Shown one piece after another: positions 9,627-18,936 of a stretch of DNA of 64,000 nt. This stretch comes from Psychroserpens algicola (GTDB taxonomy: Bacteria; Bacteroidota; Bacteroidia; Flavobacteriales; Flavobacteriaceae), in contig NZ_JACNMJ010000005.1 in NCBI RefSeq assembly GCF_014526325.1, forward strand, positions 186,001 to 250,000, given 5' to 3'. The stretch's first letter is position 1. Each line of letters starts with the position of its first letter. The notes beneath the pieces are model-generated. The model saw only the letters and a program-made list of their open reading frames with translations, was not told where the DNA came from and did no database searches. A program made the translations under genes and the position numbers.

Positions 9627-10918
9627 TATAATCTAGCGTCTACTGTATGAATAGGAAGTAAAGATTTTACATCGAAAATTACTCCTATATCTGATTTTAA
9701 TTTTTGAATATCAAATTCTAAAAACTCATTATGAGATACTGCTAAAACGATAGCATCATAATTGGTTTTTAATTGAGACATCTGGTCTAATAATTCAAAC
9801 CCATATTCATGAACAACCTCTTCTTTAGAAGCCCATGGATCGTAAACATCTACATTTACGCCGTAAGTTTCAAATTCTTCGATGATATCAATTACTCTTG
9901 AGTTTCTAATATCTGGGCAGTTTTCTTTAAAAGTTATCCCTAAGACCAGCGCATTAGAATCTTTAATTCGGGCTCCTTTCTTAATCATCATTTTTACGGT
10001 TTCCTGAGCCACATAGCCTCCCATACTATCGTTCATTTTACGACCAGCTAGGATAATTTCAGGATTATAACCAGACTCGATAGCTTTTTGAGCAAGGTAA
10101 TAAGGATCAACTCCAATACAATGTCCACCAACTAAACCAGGTGAAAATTTGATAAAATTCCATTTTGTACCTGCAGCTTCTAAAACAGCTTTAGTATCGA
10201 TATCTAATAATCTGAAAATTTTCGATAATTCGTTTACAAACGCAATATTGATATCACGTTGCGAATTTTCTATCACTTTAGCCGCCTCAGCTACTTTAAT
10301 TGATGGTGCGGAGTGTGTTCCTGCTACAATAATAGATTTATATAAATCGTCTACTTCTTTGGCAACCTCAGGAGTAGATCCTGATGTTACTTTCAAAATT
10401 TTGGTAACAGTATGCTTTTTATCTCCCGGATTGATACGTTCTGGAGAATAGCCAGCATAAAAATCTTTATTGAATTTCAAACCCGATTGAGTTTCTAAAA
10501 TAGGAACACAAATATCTTCTGTTACTCCAGGATATACTGTTGATTCATAAATTACAATATCTCCTTGCTTCAGCACTTTTCCAACACTTTCACTTGCCTT
10601 TATCAATGGCGTGAATACAGGTCTTTTAAGTTCGTCTGTCGGCGTAGGAACTGTAACTATATAAATAGTAGAATCTGCAGTATCGCTAGGATTGTTAGAT
10701 ATGAATAATCCTGTTTCGGCATTAGAATCTGATGTTAAAACAGATTTTAAATGATCATCTTCAACCTCTAAAGTTTTGTCAACACCATTACGAAGTTCAT
10801 GGATGCGTTTTTCATTGATATCAAATCCAACGACCATAAATTTCTTTGCGAATTCCACTGCAAGCGGTAATCCTACATAGCCAAGTCCTAAGATGGTTAT
10901 TTTTTTATTCGTATTCAT
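9626..10918 (-). CDS. tviB: UDP-N-acetylglucosamine 6-dehydrogenase (TviB/WbpO type)
   Basis: A 430-residue nucleotide-sugar dehydrogenase. The N-terminal NAD site is GLGYVGLPLAVEFA, the central domain has SPERINPGDKKHTVTKI, and the catalytic cysteine lies in GGHCIGVDPYYLA (near residue 260). SPERINPGD and YYLA place it with TviB/WbpO enzymes and not with UDP-glucose dehydrogenases. It makes the uronic acid of an N-acetylhexosamine with reduction of two NAD+. It starts 2 bp after the sugar transferase gene and feeds the epimerase that follows. The product explains why the capsule should be acidic. Confidence 0.9.
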   Translation of the reverse strand: MNTNKKITILGLGYVGLPLAVEFAKKFMVVGFDINEKRIHELRNGVDKTLEVEDDHLKSVLTSDSNAETGLFISNNPSDTADSTIYIVTVPTPTDELKRPVFTPLIKASESVGKVLKQGDIVIYESTVYPGVTEDICVPILETQSGLKFNKDFYAGYSPERINPGDKKHTVTKILKVTSGSTPEVAKEVDDLYKSIIVAGTHSAPSIKVAEAAKVIENSQRDINIAFVNELSKIFRLLDIDTKAVLEAAGTKWNFIKFSPGLVGGHCIGVDPYYLAQKAIESGYNPEIILAGRKMNDSMGGYVAQETVKMMIKKGARIKDSNALVLGITFKENCPDIRNSRVIDIIEEFETYGVNVDVYDPWASKEEVVHEYGFELLDQMSQLKTNYDAIVLAVSHNEFLEFDIQKLKSDIGVIFDVKSLLPIHTVDARL

Positions 10919-10920
10919 TT

Positions 10921-11508
10921 TCAGTTAAGTATAGATTTCATAATAGTGTTCAAATCTAAATAAAAACTCCAATTCTGAACGTATTTTTTGTTCATTTCCA
11001 CTTTATCTACCCAAATAATCGTTCTATTGTAAGTTTCGGGATCACTTTGTTGGGATAAGATGCTTTCTTCTTCTTTATATTTTAAAGTTGCAGGTCCGGT
11101 AATTCCTGGTTTGACTTTTAATATAATTCTGTCATCCCCTTCTAATTTATCAGCAAAACCTGGCACATCTGGACGCGGACCAACAAAACTCATATCACCT
11201 ATCAAGACATTAAACAGTTGAGGTAATTCATCTATTTTAGTCGTTCTAAAAAACTTACCTATGGTTGTGGCACTTTTATTAAGATTTCCTAGTTCATGGT
11301 ATTCTTCCCTTAGTGTTCTCAATTTATATATTTTGAAAAGTTTACCATGCTGACCGACTCGTAGTTGTGAAAATATTCCAAATTGTTTAGAATCAATCGT
11401 AGCTATCAAAATCAGCACTATTAACGGAACTATAAAAAAAGGAAACAATAGGACGGCTAATAGTAAATCAAAAAGCCGTTTTATAAAAAGTTGTTTCCTG
11501 TTAATCAC
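10921..11508 (-). CDS. Initiating undecaprenyl-phosphate sugar-1-phosphate transferase (short form)
   Basis: A 195-residue bacterial sugar transferase of the minimal PglC-like monotopic form. It has one N-terminal hydrophobic re-entrant helix (about residues 12-38), then RVGQHGKLFKIYKLRT, the conserved TTKIDELPQLFNV-IGDMSFVGPRPDVPG block with the catalytic Asp-Glu pair, and VKPGITGPATL. It would start repeat-unit synthesis by moving a sugar-1-phosphate onto undecaprenyl phosphate. It lacks the four-helix N-terminal domain of WcaJ/WbaP. Placement 1 bp after wzc and just before the uronic-acid genes fits an initiating enzyme. Confidence 0.92.
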   Translation of the reverse strand: MINRKQLFIKRLFDLLLAVLLFPFFIVPLIVLILIATIDSKQFGIFSQLRVGQHGKLFKIYKLRTLREEYHELGNLNKSATTIGKFFRTTKIDELPQLFNVLIGDMSFVGPRPDVPGFADKLEGDDRIILKVKPGITGPATLKYKEEESILSQQSDPETYNRTIIWVDKVEMNKKYVQNWSFYLDLNTIMKSILN

Positions 11509-11509
11509 T

Positions 11510-13987
11510 TTATATGCGTCTTAAAAAACGTTTTATGCGCTTTAAAAATGTATCATTATCCCTTTCATGATAAGCATTACCATAAACACCGTAACCATAG
11601 CCATAACCATAACCGTAGCCATAACCATAGCCATAATTATGATTCGTTTTATGCTTGTAGAAATTAAGTACAAAACTGATGTTTTTAACTTCTCCTGTTC
11701 TATACTTAGCGTTAATAAGAGCTAACATTCCCTTTTTTGTATAATCTAATCGAACCATAAATATGGTCGCATCGGCATATTGTGTTAATTCGAGCGCATC
11801 GGTTACTAACCCTAAAGGTGGTGTATCTAAAACGATCATGTCATAATCTTGTCGCAACTGACTAATCATAACACTCATTTGACTACTCATTAATAATTCG
11901 GAAGGATTTGGAGGTACAGGTCCAGAAGGAATCACATCTAGATTTTCGATATGAGTTGTGTATTTTACTTCCTCAAACTCACTTTCTCCAATAAGGTAAT
12001 TAACAATACCTTTATCGTTATTGATATTAAAATCTCCAAATATTTTTGGCTTACGTAAATCCAATCCTAATAAAATGGTTTTTTTACCTGACAAAGCATA
12101 AACCGTAGCCATATTGATAGAACAGAACGTTTTTCCTTCTCCACTTACAGAAGAGGTAATCATTAGAGTTTTCCCTTCAACCTTTCCTTGCTTTTTGTAT
12201 AAAAACTGGAGGCTGGAACGAATAGATCTAAAAGATTCTGCCACTGCTGATTTAGGCTTTTCAAATACAATTAAATTGTTTTTGTAATTGTATTTACCAA
12301 TCAAACCTAAAATTGGAATTTTAGACAGTTGTTCTATTTCATCAGAACCGTGAATGGTATTATCTAATAGGAATAATATAAAAATCAAAAACATTGGAAT
12401 AAAAAAGCCCATCATCAATGCCATCATATAGTTGAGCGATTTATTAGGGCCAATAAGTCCGCCTCCAATATCCTTAGCTTCATCAATAACAGTAATATCA
12501 GAAATATTCGCAGCTTTAACAATGGCAGCTTCACTTCGTTTAGCCATATAAATATCATAAGCTTCCTGACTGATATCAAGCTTTCGCTGAATCTTTAAAA
12601 ATTGCTGTTGATCTTCAGGTAAGTCACTTAGCTTTGCTTCCAAATTGGCTATACTTCTATTAACTGTAGACAGTTGAACACCAATCGTTTTTTTGGTAGC
12701 ATCGATAGTTTCTAAAAGGACATTCTTCTCAGAATCAATCTTACTATCCAGATCTTTAAACAATACAGAACCTTCCTTTGTGGTGTATTCTAAATTTTGA
12801 CGTTCAGCAGCTAATGCAATTATTTTTGAGACACTATTTAAAATGTTATTTTCCTGAATTCCAACAGTAGTAGGAGCTGCAATGTTAGTATAGTCTGTTT
12901 TAGTATTTAAATAATTTTCGAGATTGTTTAGGTAATTAAGCTTAGACTGTTCACTTTCTTTGCTCAAATCGTACTCTCGCAACTGACTCGATATTTGTGC
13001 AATTTCATCGGAAACATCAAAAACTTTATTCTTTTTTCTAAAATCATTCATCTCATCTGTTACGTCCTGAAGTTTTAAATTCACAGCAGCAAGACTACTA
13101 TCGATAAATTTAATCGTATTAGTGGCATACAGATTTTTTCTTTCCAACTCCGAACGACTTAAAATAGCCGAAGTTGCATTTAGATAATCGACAATTTTAG
13201 CTTTATTATTACCTGCTAATTGCAATCGTAACACAGAAGATGCATCAGCAAAAGGACCAATAATGATTCTGGTTTTATATCGATCTACCACACCATCGAA
13301 GTTTTTAAAACCAATAAAATATTCTGACCCAGATTTGATTCTTAAAGATGGTTTAATAACTATTTTACCATTTAAAAATGGTAAATCTATGGTTTGCCCA
13401 CTTGCAAATGTTTTAGAAAATTCACCTGTCGGAACAGTAACTCTAAAAGTCGATTTATCGCTATAACGTTGTGCTCTTACGCTAGCCCCTTCATAATTGG
13501 TAAATACTTCAAATTCGTTGTTACCTAAAAACCTGATACCAACTGGATTATTTAATACTTGAGGCTTTGTTTTATCGATAATAAACTCAAAAGGCGCTCG
13601 CTTATAGATATCTTCTTTTCGGTACTTTCCTTCTACCAGATACTCCATATAAAACTGTAAGGAGTCTACAACTTTCTCATTATGACTACGCGTTTTAATA
13701 GCCGTAATAATTTTACTTACTTTTCCTGAAACACCTCCCCAATTAAAGGAAATACTTGTATTTGCTGTAAAAAAAGGATTCTGATCATTCTCAACAGATA
13801 TCAAAGAGTCTAACTTGTAGACATTTTGCTTTCTAACATTTATAAAATACGCTATGAGTAATGCTGAACCGATACAAAGCATTACAAATTTCCATAGGTT
13901 TAATGATTTAAAAAGGTAGCCTTTAAAATCAAAACTGACTCTACCAGACTCTACATTATCTATATCATAATCTTCATTATAAGCCAT
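11510..13987 (-). CDS. wzc: Wzc-type polysaccharide co-polymerase and tyrosine autokinase
   Basis: An 825-residue two-part protein. A first membrane helix (about 33-50), a long periplasmic Wzz region with coiled coil (about 290-470), and a second helix (about 508-530) are followed by the BY-kinase: Walker A SSVSGEGKTFCS (about 612), Walker A' LLGLDLRKPK (about 640) and Walker B MIVLDTPP (about 715). The C-terminal tyrosine cluster takes an extreme form: eight consecutive Tyr-Gly pairs (about 784-800), then VYG and AYH, and a basic tail. It works with Wza to control chain length and export, and cycles by autophosphorylation of the tyrosine tail. The gene begins 3 bp after wza. Confidence 0.95.
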   Translation of the reverse strand: MAYNEDYDIDNVESGRVSFDFKGYLFKSLNLWKFVMLCIGSALLIAYFINVRKQNVYKLDSLISVENDQNPFFTANTSISFNWGGVSGKVSKIITAIKTRSHNEKVVDSLQFYMEYLVEGKYRKEDIYKRAPFEFIIDKTKPQVLNNPVGIRFLGNNEFEVFTNYEGASVRAQRYSDKSTFRVTVPTGEFSKTFASGQTIDLPFLNGKIVIKPSLRIKSGSEYFIGFKNFDGVVDRYKTRIIIGPFADASSVLRLQLAGNNKAKIVDYLNATSAILSRSELERKNLYATNTIKFIDSSLAAVNLKLQDVTDEMNDFRKKNKVFDVSDEIAQISSQLREYDLSKESEQSKLNYLNNLENYLNTKTDYTNIAAPTTVGIQENNILNSVSKIIALAAERQNLEYTTKEGSVLFKDLDSKIDSEKNVLLETIDATKKTIGVQLSTVNRSIANLEAKLSDLPEDQQQFLKIQRKLDISQEAYDIYMAKRSEAAIVKAANISDITVIDEAKDIGGGLIGPNKSLNYMMALMMGFFIPMFLIFILFLLDNTIHGSDEIEQLSKIPILGLIGKYNYKNNLIVFEKPKSAVAESFRSIRSSLQFLYKKQGKVEGKTLMITSSVSGEGKTFCSINMATVYALSGKKTILLGLDLRKPKIFGDFNINNDKGIVNYLIGESEFEEVKYTTHIENLDVIPSGPVPPNPSELLMSSQMSVMISQLRQDYDMIVLDTPPLGLVTDALELTQYADATIFMVRLDYTKKGMLALINAKYRTGEVKNISFVLNFYKHKTNHNYGYGYGYGYGYGYGYGVYGNAYHERDNDTFLKRIKRFLRRI
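11588..11635 (-). repeat. Hexanucleotide microsatellite coding (Tyr-Gly)8 in Wzc
   Basis: Eight tandem 6-bp units, each a TAT/TAC codon followed by GGT/GGC, form a 48-bp tract inside wzc. It encodes the phosphorylatable tyrosine tail. A change by whole units keeps the frame but alters the number of tyrosines. The units differ only at third codon positions, so slippage is less likely than in a pure repeat but recombination between units is possible. Confidence 0.95.
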
Positions 13988-13990
13988 CTA

Positions 13991-14782
13991 TCACCTATTT
14001 ATTAATAAGATTGTTGTTGTTATAATTCCTAGTAAAGACAAAATCGTTTGTAAACTCTCCCGACCAGTAGTTCCTAGTCCCCAGGTTTTTTGCTTTACAG
14101 GTTTTACATAAATAATATCATTGGGTTGGATGTAATAATATGAAGAATTTAAAACATCCTTATCGGTTAAATCAATCATATGAATTTGCTGCCCTTGCGG
14201 ATATTGTCTAATAATTTGAACCTCTCGTTTATTTCCTGTAATGGGAATTTCACCAGCATTTGCAATGGCTTCAAATATATTAACACGGTCTTTAAATATG
14301 ATTTGCGATCCCGGAGAACCAACTTCGCCACTAGCTGTGTAAGTCAATCCAGCCAGTTTTACAGTTACAAAAATATTGGCTGTTTCTTTAAACTGTTCGT
14401 CTAACAGTTTCTTTTCAATAATCTGTTCAATTTCTTCTGTTGTATATCCCAATACGTTAATCTTTCCTAGGGTTGGAATTCTAATATTTCCGTGAACATC
14501 TACTGTAAACCCATCAAAATAAGCACGTTCAGCACTATCGGCATTTAAATTTTCTTCTCCAGCCGGATTGAGAATAGTTACTGTTTCTTGATCTAATGCC
14601 TTCACCCGAATATTCAAAATGTCATTAATTTGAATGCGATAAGGTTTTTGTTGTTCTAACATGACTTGTGTAGAATCAGTAGCCGTAGTTTTATTTTGTA
14701 GATATACTATATCTTTATGTGGAATACAGGATGTTGATAGCATACACAATACCAATCCCGTAAGCAATAATAGTCTATTCAT
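13991..14782 (-). CDS. wza: Polysaccharide export outer-membrane lipoprotein (Wza/OPX family)
   Basis: From the ATG at 14782 this is a 263-residue lipoprotein with signal MNRLLLLTGLVLCMLSTSC, the Cys being the lipidation site. It has a Poly_export (PES) domain with YRIQINDILNIRVKALD, then SLBB segments (LNPAGEENL and the GEVGSPGSQI region) and a C-terminal hydrophobic helix (TILSLLGIITTTILLI). It forms the outer-membrane export channel that docks on Wzc. A longer frame back to a TTG at 14833 is possible, but that TTG lies in the -33 box of the promoter and the extra residues would precede the signal peptide, so I reject it. It is the first gene of the polysaccharide operon. Confidence 0.92.
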   Translation of the reverse strand: MNRLLLLTGLVLCMLSTSCIPHKDIVYLQNKTTATDSTQVMLEQQKPYRIQINDILNIRVKALDQETVTILNPAGEENLNADSAERAYFDGFTVDVHGNIRIPTLGKINVLGYTTEEIEQIIEKKLLDEQFKETANIFVTVKLAGLTYTASGEVGSPGSQIIFKDRVNIFEAIANAGEIPITGNKREVQIIRQYPQGQQIHMIDLTDKDVLNSSYYYIQPNDIIYVKPVKQKTWGLGTTGRESLQTILSLLGIITTTILLINR

Positions 14783-14804
14783 TGTTAAATTGCTTGTTGC
14801 TTCA

Positions 14805-14834
14805 CAAATATAGCCTATCACCATTAATATCAAA
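14805..14834 (-). promoter_or_regulatory. Bacteroidota sigma-A promoter of the polysaccharide operon
   Basis: On the minus strand TTTG (14834-14831), an 18-bp spacer and TATATTTG (14812-14805) match the TTTG / TAnnTTTG promoter of Bacteroidota. The expected start of RNA is about 7 bp further, leaving a leader of roughly 15-20 nt before the wza ATG at 14782. All downstream minus-strand genes to position 1 are closely spaced, so this may drive the whole operon. Confidence 0.7.
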
Positions 14835-14885
14835 ACTATTCATCGTTTTTTTGAGTAATATCACTTTCTTTGTAAAAAAATTAGT

Positions 14886-16754
14886 TTGAACTATTTAACA
14901 GTCGAAAATATATCAAAATCTTATGGTGAGTTAGAACTCTTTTCTGACCTCTCATTTAGTATCCATAAAGATGATAAAATAGCCTTTGTCGCTAAAAACG
15001 GAAGTGGTAAAACCTCTATACTTAATATCCTTTCTGGAGCAGACACTCCTGATTCTGGACAAATTGTTATGCGAAATGGTTTACGCATTTCTTTTTTATC
15101 ACAATCACCTCAATTTGATCAAAACTTAACTATTAACGATACCATTTTCAATTCAGATTCTCCACAATTAAAGATTATTGAAAATTACGAAAAGGCCTTA
15201 CGACATCCTGAAAACACAGAAGCTTACCAAAAAGCTTTTGAACAAATGGATATTCATAATGCCTGGGAATTTGAGTTGCAGTTCAAACAAATTTTGTCAC
15301 AATTAAAGCTCGACAATCTCAATCAAAAAATCAGTACCATGTCTGGCGGACAAATTAAACGCTTGGCATTAGCTCAGGCTTTAATCAGTAATCCAGATTT
15401 ATTAGTACTTGACGAACCAACCAATCATCTCGACTTAGAAATGATTGAATGGTTAGAACACTATTTTGCCAAAGCACAATTCACACTTTTTATGGTCACT
15501 CACGATCGCTACTTTTTAGAACGTGTGTGCAACGAAATTATAGAATTAGATCACGGAAAGTTATATACCTACAAAGGCAATTACAGCTACTATTTAGAAA
15601 ATAAAGAAGCGCGTATTGCTCAGGAGCAAGTTGAAACAGGCAAAGCCAAACAACTCTTTAAAAAAGAATTAGAATGGATGCGTCGTCAGCCAAAAGCAAG
15701 AACGACCAAATCAAAATCGCGTATTGATGATTTCTCAGACATTAAAAAAAGAGCACACCAGCGTAGAAATGACCACAAAGTAGAGTTAGAAATTAATATG
15801 GAACGCCTAGGCAGCAAAATTGTAGAGTTCCATAAGGTTTCAAAATCCTTTAAAGACAAAGTGATTCTCGATGGTTTTGAATATGTATTTAAAAAGGGAG
15901 AACGCATTGGTATTATTGGAAAAAACGGAACAGGAAAATCGACTTTCCTAAACATGTTAACCGACAATTTAAAACCCGATTCGGGTAAAATTGTTATAGG
16001 TGACACTGTAAAATTTGGGTACTACACACAAGGTGGCATTACCATTAAACCTCAACAAAAAGTTATTGAGGTGATTAAAGAATTTGGAGAATTCATTCCT
16101 TTAACTAAAGGACGACAAATTAGTGCCAAACAACTTTTAGAACGTTTTCTTTTCGACGGAAAAAAGCAACACGACTATGTAGAAAAGCTTAGTGGTGGTG
16201 AGCAAAAACGATTGTATTTATGTACGGTTTTAATTCAGAACCCTAATTTTCTTATTCTTGATGAACCAACCAACGACCTTGATATTGTCACACTAAACAT
16301 CCTTGAAGAGTTTTTACTCGATTTCCCTGGTTGCCTGCTCGTTGTATCACACGACCGTTATTTTATGGACAAGATTGTAGATCATTTGTTTGTATTTAAA
16401 GGCGAAGGTGAAGTTCAAGATTTCCCTGGTAATTACTCAGATTATCGTACTTACGAGGCATCAACACCAACCGAACCTAAAGTTGCTGAAGACACTTCTA
16501 AAGTTTCAGAAGAAAAAGCGAAAGACTATAAAGCTGAAAAGTTATCTTACAACGAACAGAAAGAATACAAGAACCTGGAAAGTAAAATACGTGCCTTAGA
16601 ATTAGACAAAAAGGCTTTAGAGGAAAAGTTTAATGATACTACTTTATCTCAGGAAAAAATCAACGAACTATCACTTCAGTTACAAGGTATAATTGATGAT
16701 ATTGAAGAAAAAGAAATGCGTTGGTTTGAACTATCTGAAAAATTTGAATCCTAA
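14886..16754 (+). CDS. ABC-F family ATPase (Uup/EttA-like)
   Basis: A 622-residue soluble protein with two ABC cassettes and no membrane segment. The first has AKNGSGKTS and LSGGQ-like MSGGQIKRLALAQ with LLVLDEPTNHLD; the second has GKNGTGKST, LSGGEQKRLYL and LILDEPTNDLD. A basic inter-domain linker (about 240-310, RRQPKARTTKSKSR) is the P-site tRNA interaction motif region, and a C-terminal coiled coil (about 550-620) resembles that of Uup. Such proteins act on the ribosome or in 50S assembly. The start is TTG: the conserved N-terminus MNYLTVENISKSYG begins there and no ATG precedes it. The gene diverges from wza. Confidence 0.93.
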   Translation: MNYLTVENISKSYGELELFSDLSFSIHKDDKIAFVAKNGSGKTSILNILSGADTPDSGQIVMRNGLRISFLSQSPQFDQNLTINDTIFNSDSPQLKIIENYEKALRHPENTEAYQKAFEQMDIHNAWEFELQFKQILSQLKLDNLNQKISTMSGGQIKRLALAQALISNPDLLVLDEPTNHLDLEMIEWLEHYFAKAQFTLFMVTHDRYFLERVCNEIIELDHGKLYTYKGNYSYYLENKEARIAQEQVETGKAKQLFKKELEWMRRQPKARTTKSKSRIDDFSDIKKRAHQRRNDHKVELEINMERLGSKIVEFHKVSKSFKDKVILDGFEYVFKKGERIGIIGKNGTGKSTFLNMLTDNLKPDSGKIVIGDTVKFGYYTQGGITIKPQQKVIEVIKEFGEFIPLTKGRQISAKQLLERFLFDGKKQHDYVEKLSGGEQKRLYLCTVLIQNPNFLILDEPTNDLDIVTLNILEEFLLDFPGCLLVVSHDRYFMDKIVDHLFVFKGEGEVQDFPGNYSDYRTYEASTPTEPKVAEDTSKVSEEKAKDYKAEKLSYNEQKEYKNLESKIRALELDKKALEEKFNDTTLSQEKINELSLQLQGIIDDIEEKEMRWFELSEKFES

Positions 16755-16756
16755 TC

Positions 16757-17527
16757 ATGTTTCAAATTATTGAGTACATTCGATTTGTATTAAAATCCAC
16801 CAACCAGCATGGTGTACACTCTCCTTTTGTTTACGATTTAGTTACCAAATGCTTTTATGATAAGCATAAGTATGCAAACTACTTACAACTTAAAAACTAC
16901 AGAAAAGCATTATATAATACTACAAATCGAATCGAAGTTACCGATTTTGGCTCAGGCTCCAGAGTTTTTAAATCGAATATTAGAGCCATTAATGCCATTG
17001 CCAAAACATCTGGAACATCTGTAAAAAGAGCTGAGCTATTATTCAGAATTGTCAAGTATTTTAAGCCTAACCAGACACTCGAATTAGGTACATCTCTAGG
17101 TATTGCTACTCATGCTATGGCATTAGGACATTCAGAAAACACGATTACATCAATTGAGGGTTGTTCTAATATTTCAGACATTGCACAACAACAACTTAAA
17201 GAATTCAACATTAGCAATGTGAAAATAAAAACCGGTTCATTTGAAGCCGTTCTTCCGAAGTTAAACACACCCAATTACGACCTTATCTTCTTTGATGGCA
17301 ACCACAATAAAGACGCTACACTAGACTACTTCAACACTCTAGTCGTGTCAGCACACAACGACAGCGTATTTATTTTTGATGACATACATTGGTCAAAACC
17401 AATGCTTGAAGCCTGGGAAACTATTAAGGCACATCCTAAAGTTACAGTGAGTATTGACACTTTTTTTTGGGGATTTATATTTTTCAGAAAAGAGCAGGCC
17501 AAAGAAAATTTCACCATTAGATTGTAA
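16757..17527 (+). CDS. Class I SAM-dependent methyltransferase
   Basis: A 256-residue protein. TLELGTSLGIATHAMALG (near residue 115) is SAM motif I in the form seen in caffeoyl-CoA O-methyltransferase-like enzymes, TSIEG is the acidic loop, YDLIFFDGNHNKDATLDYF holds the metal- and substrate-side Asp, and VFIFDDIHWSKPM follows. It begins 2 bp after the ABC-F stop, so the two are probably co-transcribed. The N-terminal 100 residues (HGVHSPFVYDLVTKCFYD) are a flavobacterial extension of unknown use. The substrate is unknown. Confidence 0.8.
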   Translation: MFQIIEYIRFVLKSTNQHGVHSPFVYDLVTKCFYDKHKYANYLQLKNYRKALYNTTNRIEVTDFGSGSRVFKSNIRAINAIAKTSGTSVKRAELLFRIVKYFKPNQTLELGTSLGIATHAMALGHSENTITSIEGCSNISDIAQQQLKEFNISNVKIKTGSFEAVLPKLNTPNYDLIFFDGNHNKDATLDYFNTLVVSAHNDSVFIFDDIHWSKPMLEAWETIKAHPKVTVSIDTFFWGFIFFRKEQAKENFTIRL

Positions 17528-17594
17528 CATCAATCCGTAAATAGCGTCATATTAAGTATATTGCAATACGCATCCAATAAAAACCAATTCTATA

Positions 17595-18278
17595 ATGAGT
17601 AACGTCATTGAAATTAGAGATATCATTCGTGATTTCCAACTCGGTCAAGAAACTGTTCATGTATTAAAAGGCATCGATTTAGACATCGAACTTGGCGACT
17701 ATGTAGCGATTATGGGACCTTCAGGTTCTGGAAAATCAACACTTATGAATTTATTAGGGTGTTTAGACACTCCAACTTCAGGAAGCTATGTTCTAAATGG
17801 TAATGATGTAAGTCAAATGACCGATGATGAATTAGCAGATATTAGAAATACTGAAATTGGTTTCGTATTCCAAACTTTCAACCTTTTACCTAGAACTACA
17901 GCATTAGACAATGTTGCGTTACCCATGGTGTATGCAGGAATATCAAAAGCCGATCGTAACAAGCGTGCTGAAGAAGTTCTTACCGATGTAGGTCTTGCCG
18001 ACCGTATGGACCACAAACCTAATCAGCTCTCTGGCGGACAAAGACAGCGTGTGGCAGTTGGTCGGGCTTTAGTTAATAAACCATCTATAATTTTAGCTGA
18101 TGAACCTACTGGGAATCTGGATTCAAAAACCGGATATGAAATCATGAACCTCTTTGACGAAATTCATAAAGCAGGTAACACCGTAATTATGGTTACACAC
18201 GAGGAAGATATTGCAGCACACGCCAAACGTGTTATTAGACTTCGTGATGGCATAATTGAGAGTGATACAAGAAATTAA
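17595..18278 (+). CDS. ABC transporter ATPase of the MacB/LolD type
   Basis: A 227-residue ATPase of the MacB/LolD/FtsE class: Walker [16 protein letters not shown], the class-typical [19 protein letters not shown]-loop, signature [15 protein letters not shown] and Walker [13 protein letters not shown], all in the expected order. It lacks the fused permease domain of full MacB, and no permease gene is next to it. Its partner must be encoded elsewhere. Likely roles are lipoprotein release or mechanotransmission across the envelope. A short gene for a membrane-anchored protein follows after 2 bp. Confidence 0.9.
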   Translation: MSNVIEIRDIIRDFQLGQETVHVLKGIDLDIELGDYVAIMGPSGSGKSTLMNLLGCLDTPTSGSYVLNGNDVSQMTDDELADIRNTEIGFVFQTFNLLPRTTALDNVALPMVYAGISKADRNKRAEEVLTDVGLADRMDHKPNQLSGGQRQRVAVGRALVNKPSIILADEPTGNLDSKTGYEIMNLFDEIHKAGNTVIMVTHEEDIAAHAKRVIRLRDGIIESDTRN

Positions 18279-18280
18279 CA

Positions 18281-18679
18281 ATGGGTATTGGTTGGCTTTT
18301 AACTGCATTAGCTATTGGTTTTATATTTGTTATTCTTCAAAATAAAAGACAACTTCAGCAATCATTTTACAAAGACTTAAACCTTACTCAAATAGAGAAT
18401 GAGCTTTTTAAGATATTAGATGACATTTTATATCATGTCAGCTCAACTTCCGATTTTTCTAATACAGATTTTGAAAATTTTGAAGCTTTCGATGAAGAAA
18501 TAGCCAAATATAAAGCTGGCATTATAGACAACAACCCAATGAGGATGGAGTTTTTAAATGATGAATTTTCGGCATCAGGGAGATTTAAAATTATATCAGA
18601 TACTAATGGCTGGACAAAAGAGTTTGCTGTCATAAATAAAAGATTCACCGCTTTGTATCATGCTTACATCAATTATTGA
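18281..18679 (+). CDS. Hypothetical protein with N-terminal membrane anchor
   Basis: A 132-residue protein that I do not recognise. It starts with one hydrophobic helix (GIGWLLTALAIGFIFVILQ, residues 2-20), then a soluble mixed alpha/beta part rich in Phe, Asp and Glu. It begins 2 bp after the ATPase stop, so it is translated together with it. A role tied to the ABC system is possible but only from position. Confidence 0.7.
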   Translation: MGIGWLLTALAIGFIFVILQNKRQLQQSFYKDLNLTQIENELFKILDDILYHVSSTSDFSNTDFENFEAFDEEIAKYKAGIIDNNPMRMEFLNDEFSASGRFKIISDTNGWTKEFAVINKRFTALYHAYINY

Positions 18680-18754
18680 TTTAATTTGCATTGCCAAACT
18701 GAATGCGTCAACCGTAAAAATGACCTACAATACTAAAAGCTCAAAGGAATAATC

Positions 18755-18883
18755 ATGGTCTATATTATTGCAATACTTGCATCACTATACATGGTTCTAC
18801 GGCTACTTTTCAAAAGGAATCAGCGTAAAAGAGACAATAGTCGGAAACGCTCTATGTTTGATAAAGGTGGCTTTCGCAGGTAA
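18755..18883 (+). CDS. Small membrane protein, 42 residues
   Basis: A short frame begins ATG GTC TAT and ends at TAA. It codes for a hydrophobic segment (VYIIAILASLYMVLRLLF, residues 2-19) followed by a strongly basic tail (KRNQRKRDNSRKR) and a short FDKGGFRR end. The single helix plus positive tail gives a clear N-out/C-in membrane topology. It lies in a 257-bp gap between same-strand genes, has an A/G-rich stretch (AAAGGAA) 5-12 bp ahead of the ATG, and uses codons like its neighbours. Proteins of this make-up occur often in flavobacteria; no function is known to me. Confidence 0.5.
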   Translation: MVYIIAILASLYMVLRLLFKRNQRKRDNSRKRSMFDKGGFRR

Positions 18884-18936
18884 TTAAATTTCTATAAACC
18901 TTTTCAGATTACATAGCTATCGATTAACTTGCATAT

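Noticed and set aside
14783-14833. Longer N-terminus of Wza from a TTG at 14833
   Set aside because: The TTG lies in the -33 box, and the added residues would come ahead of a complete lipoprotein signal peptide.
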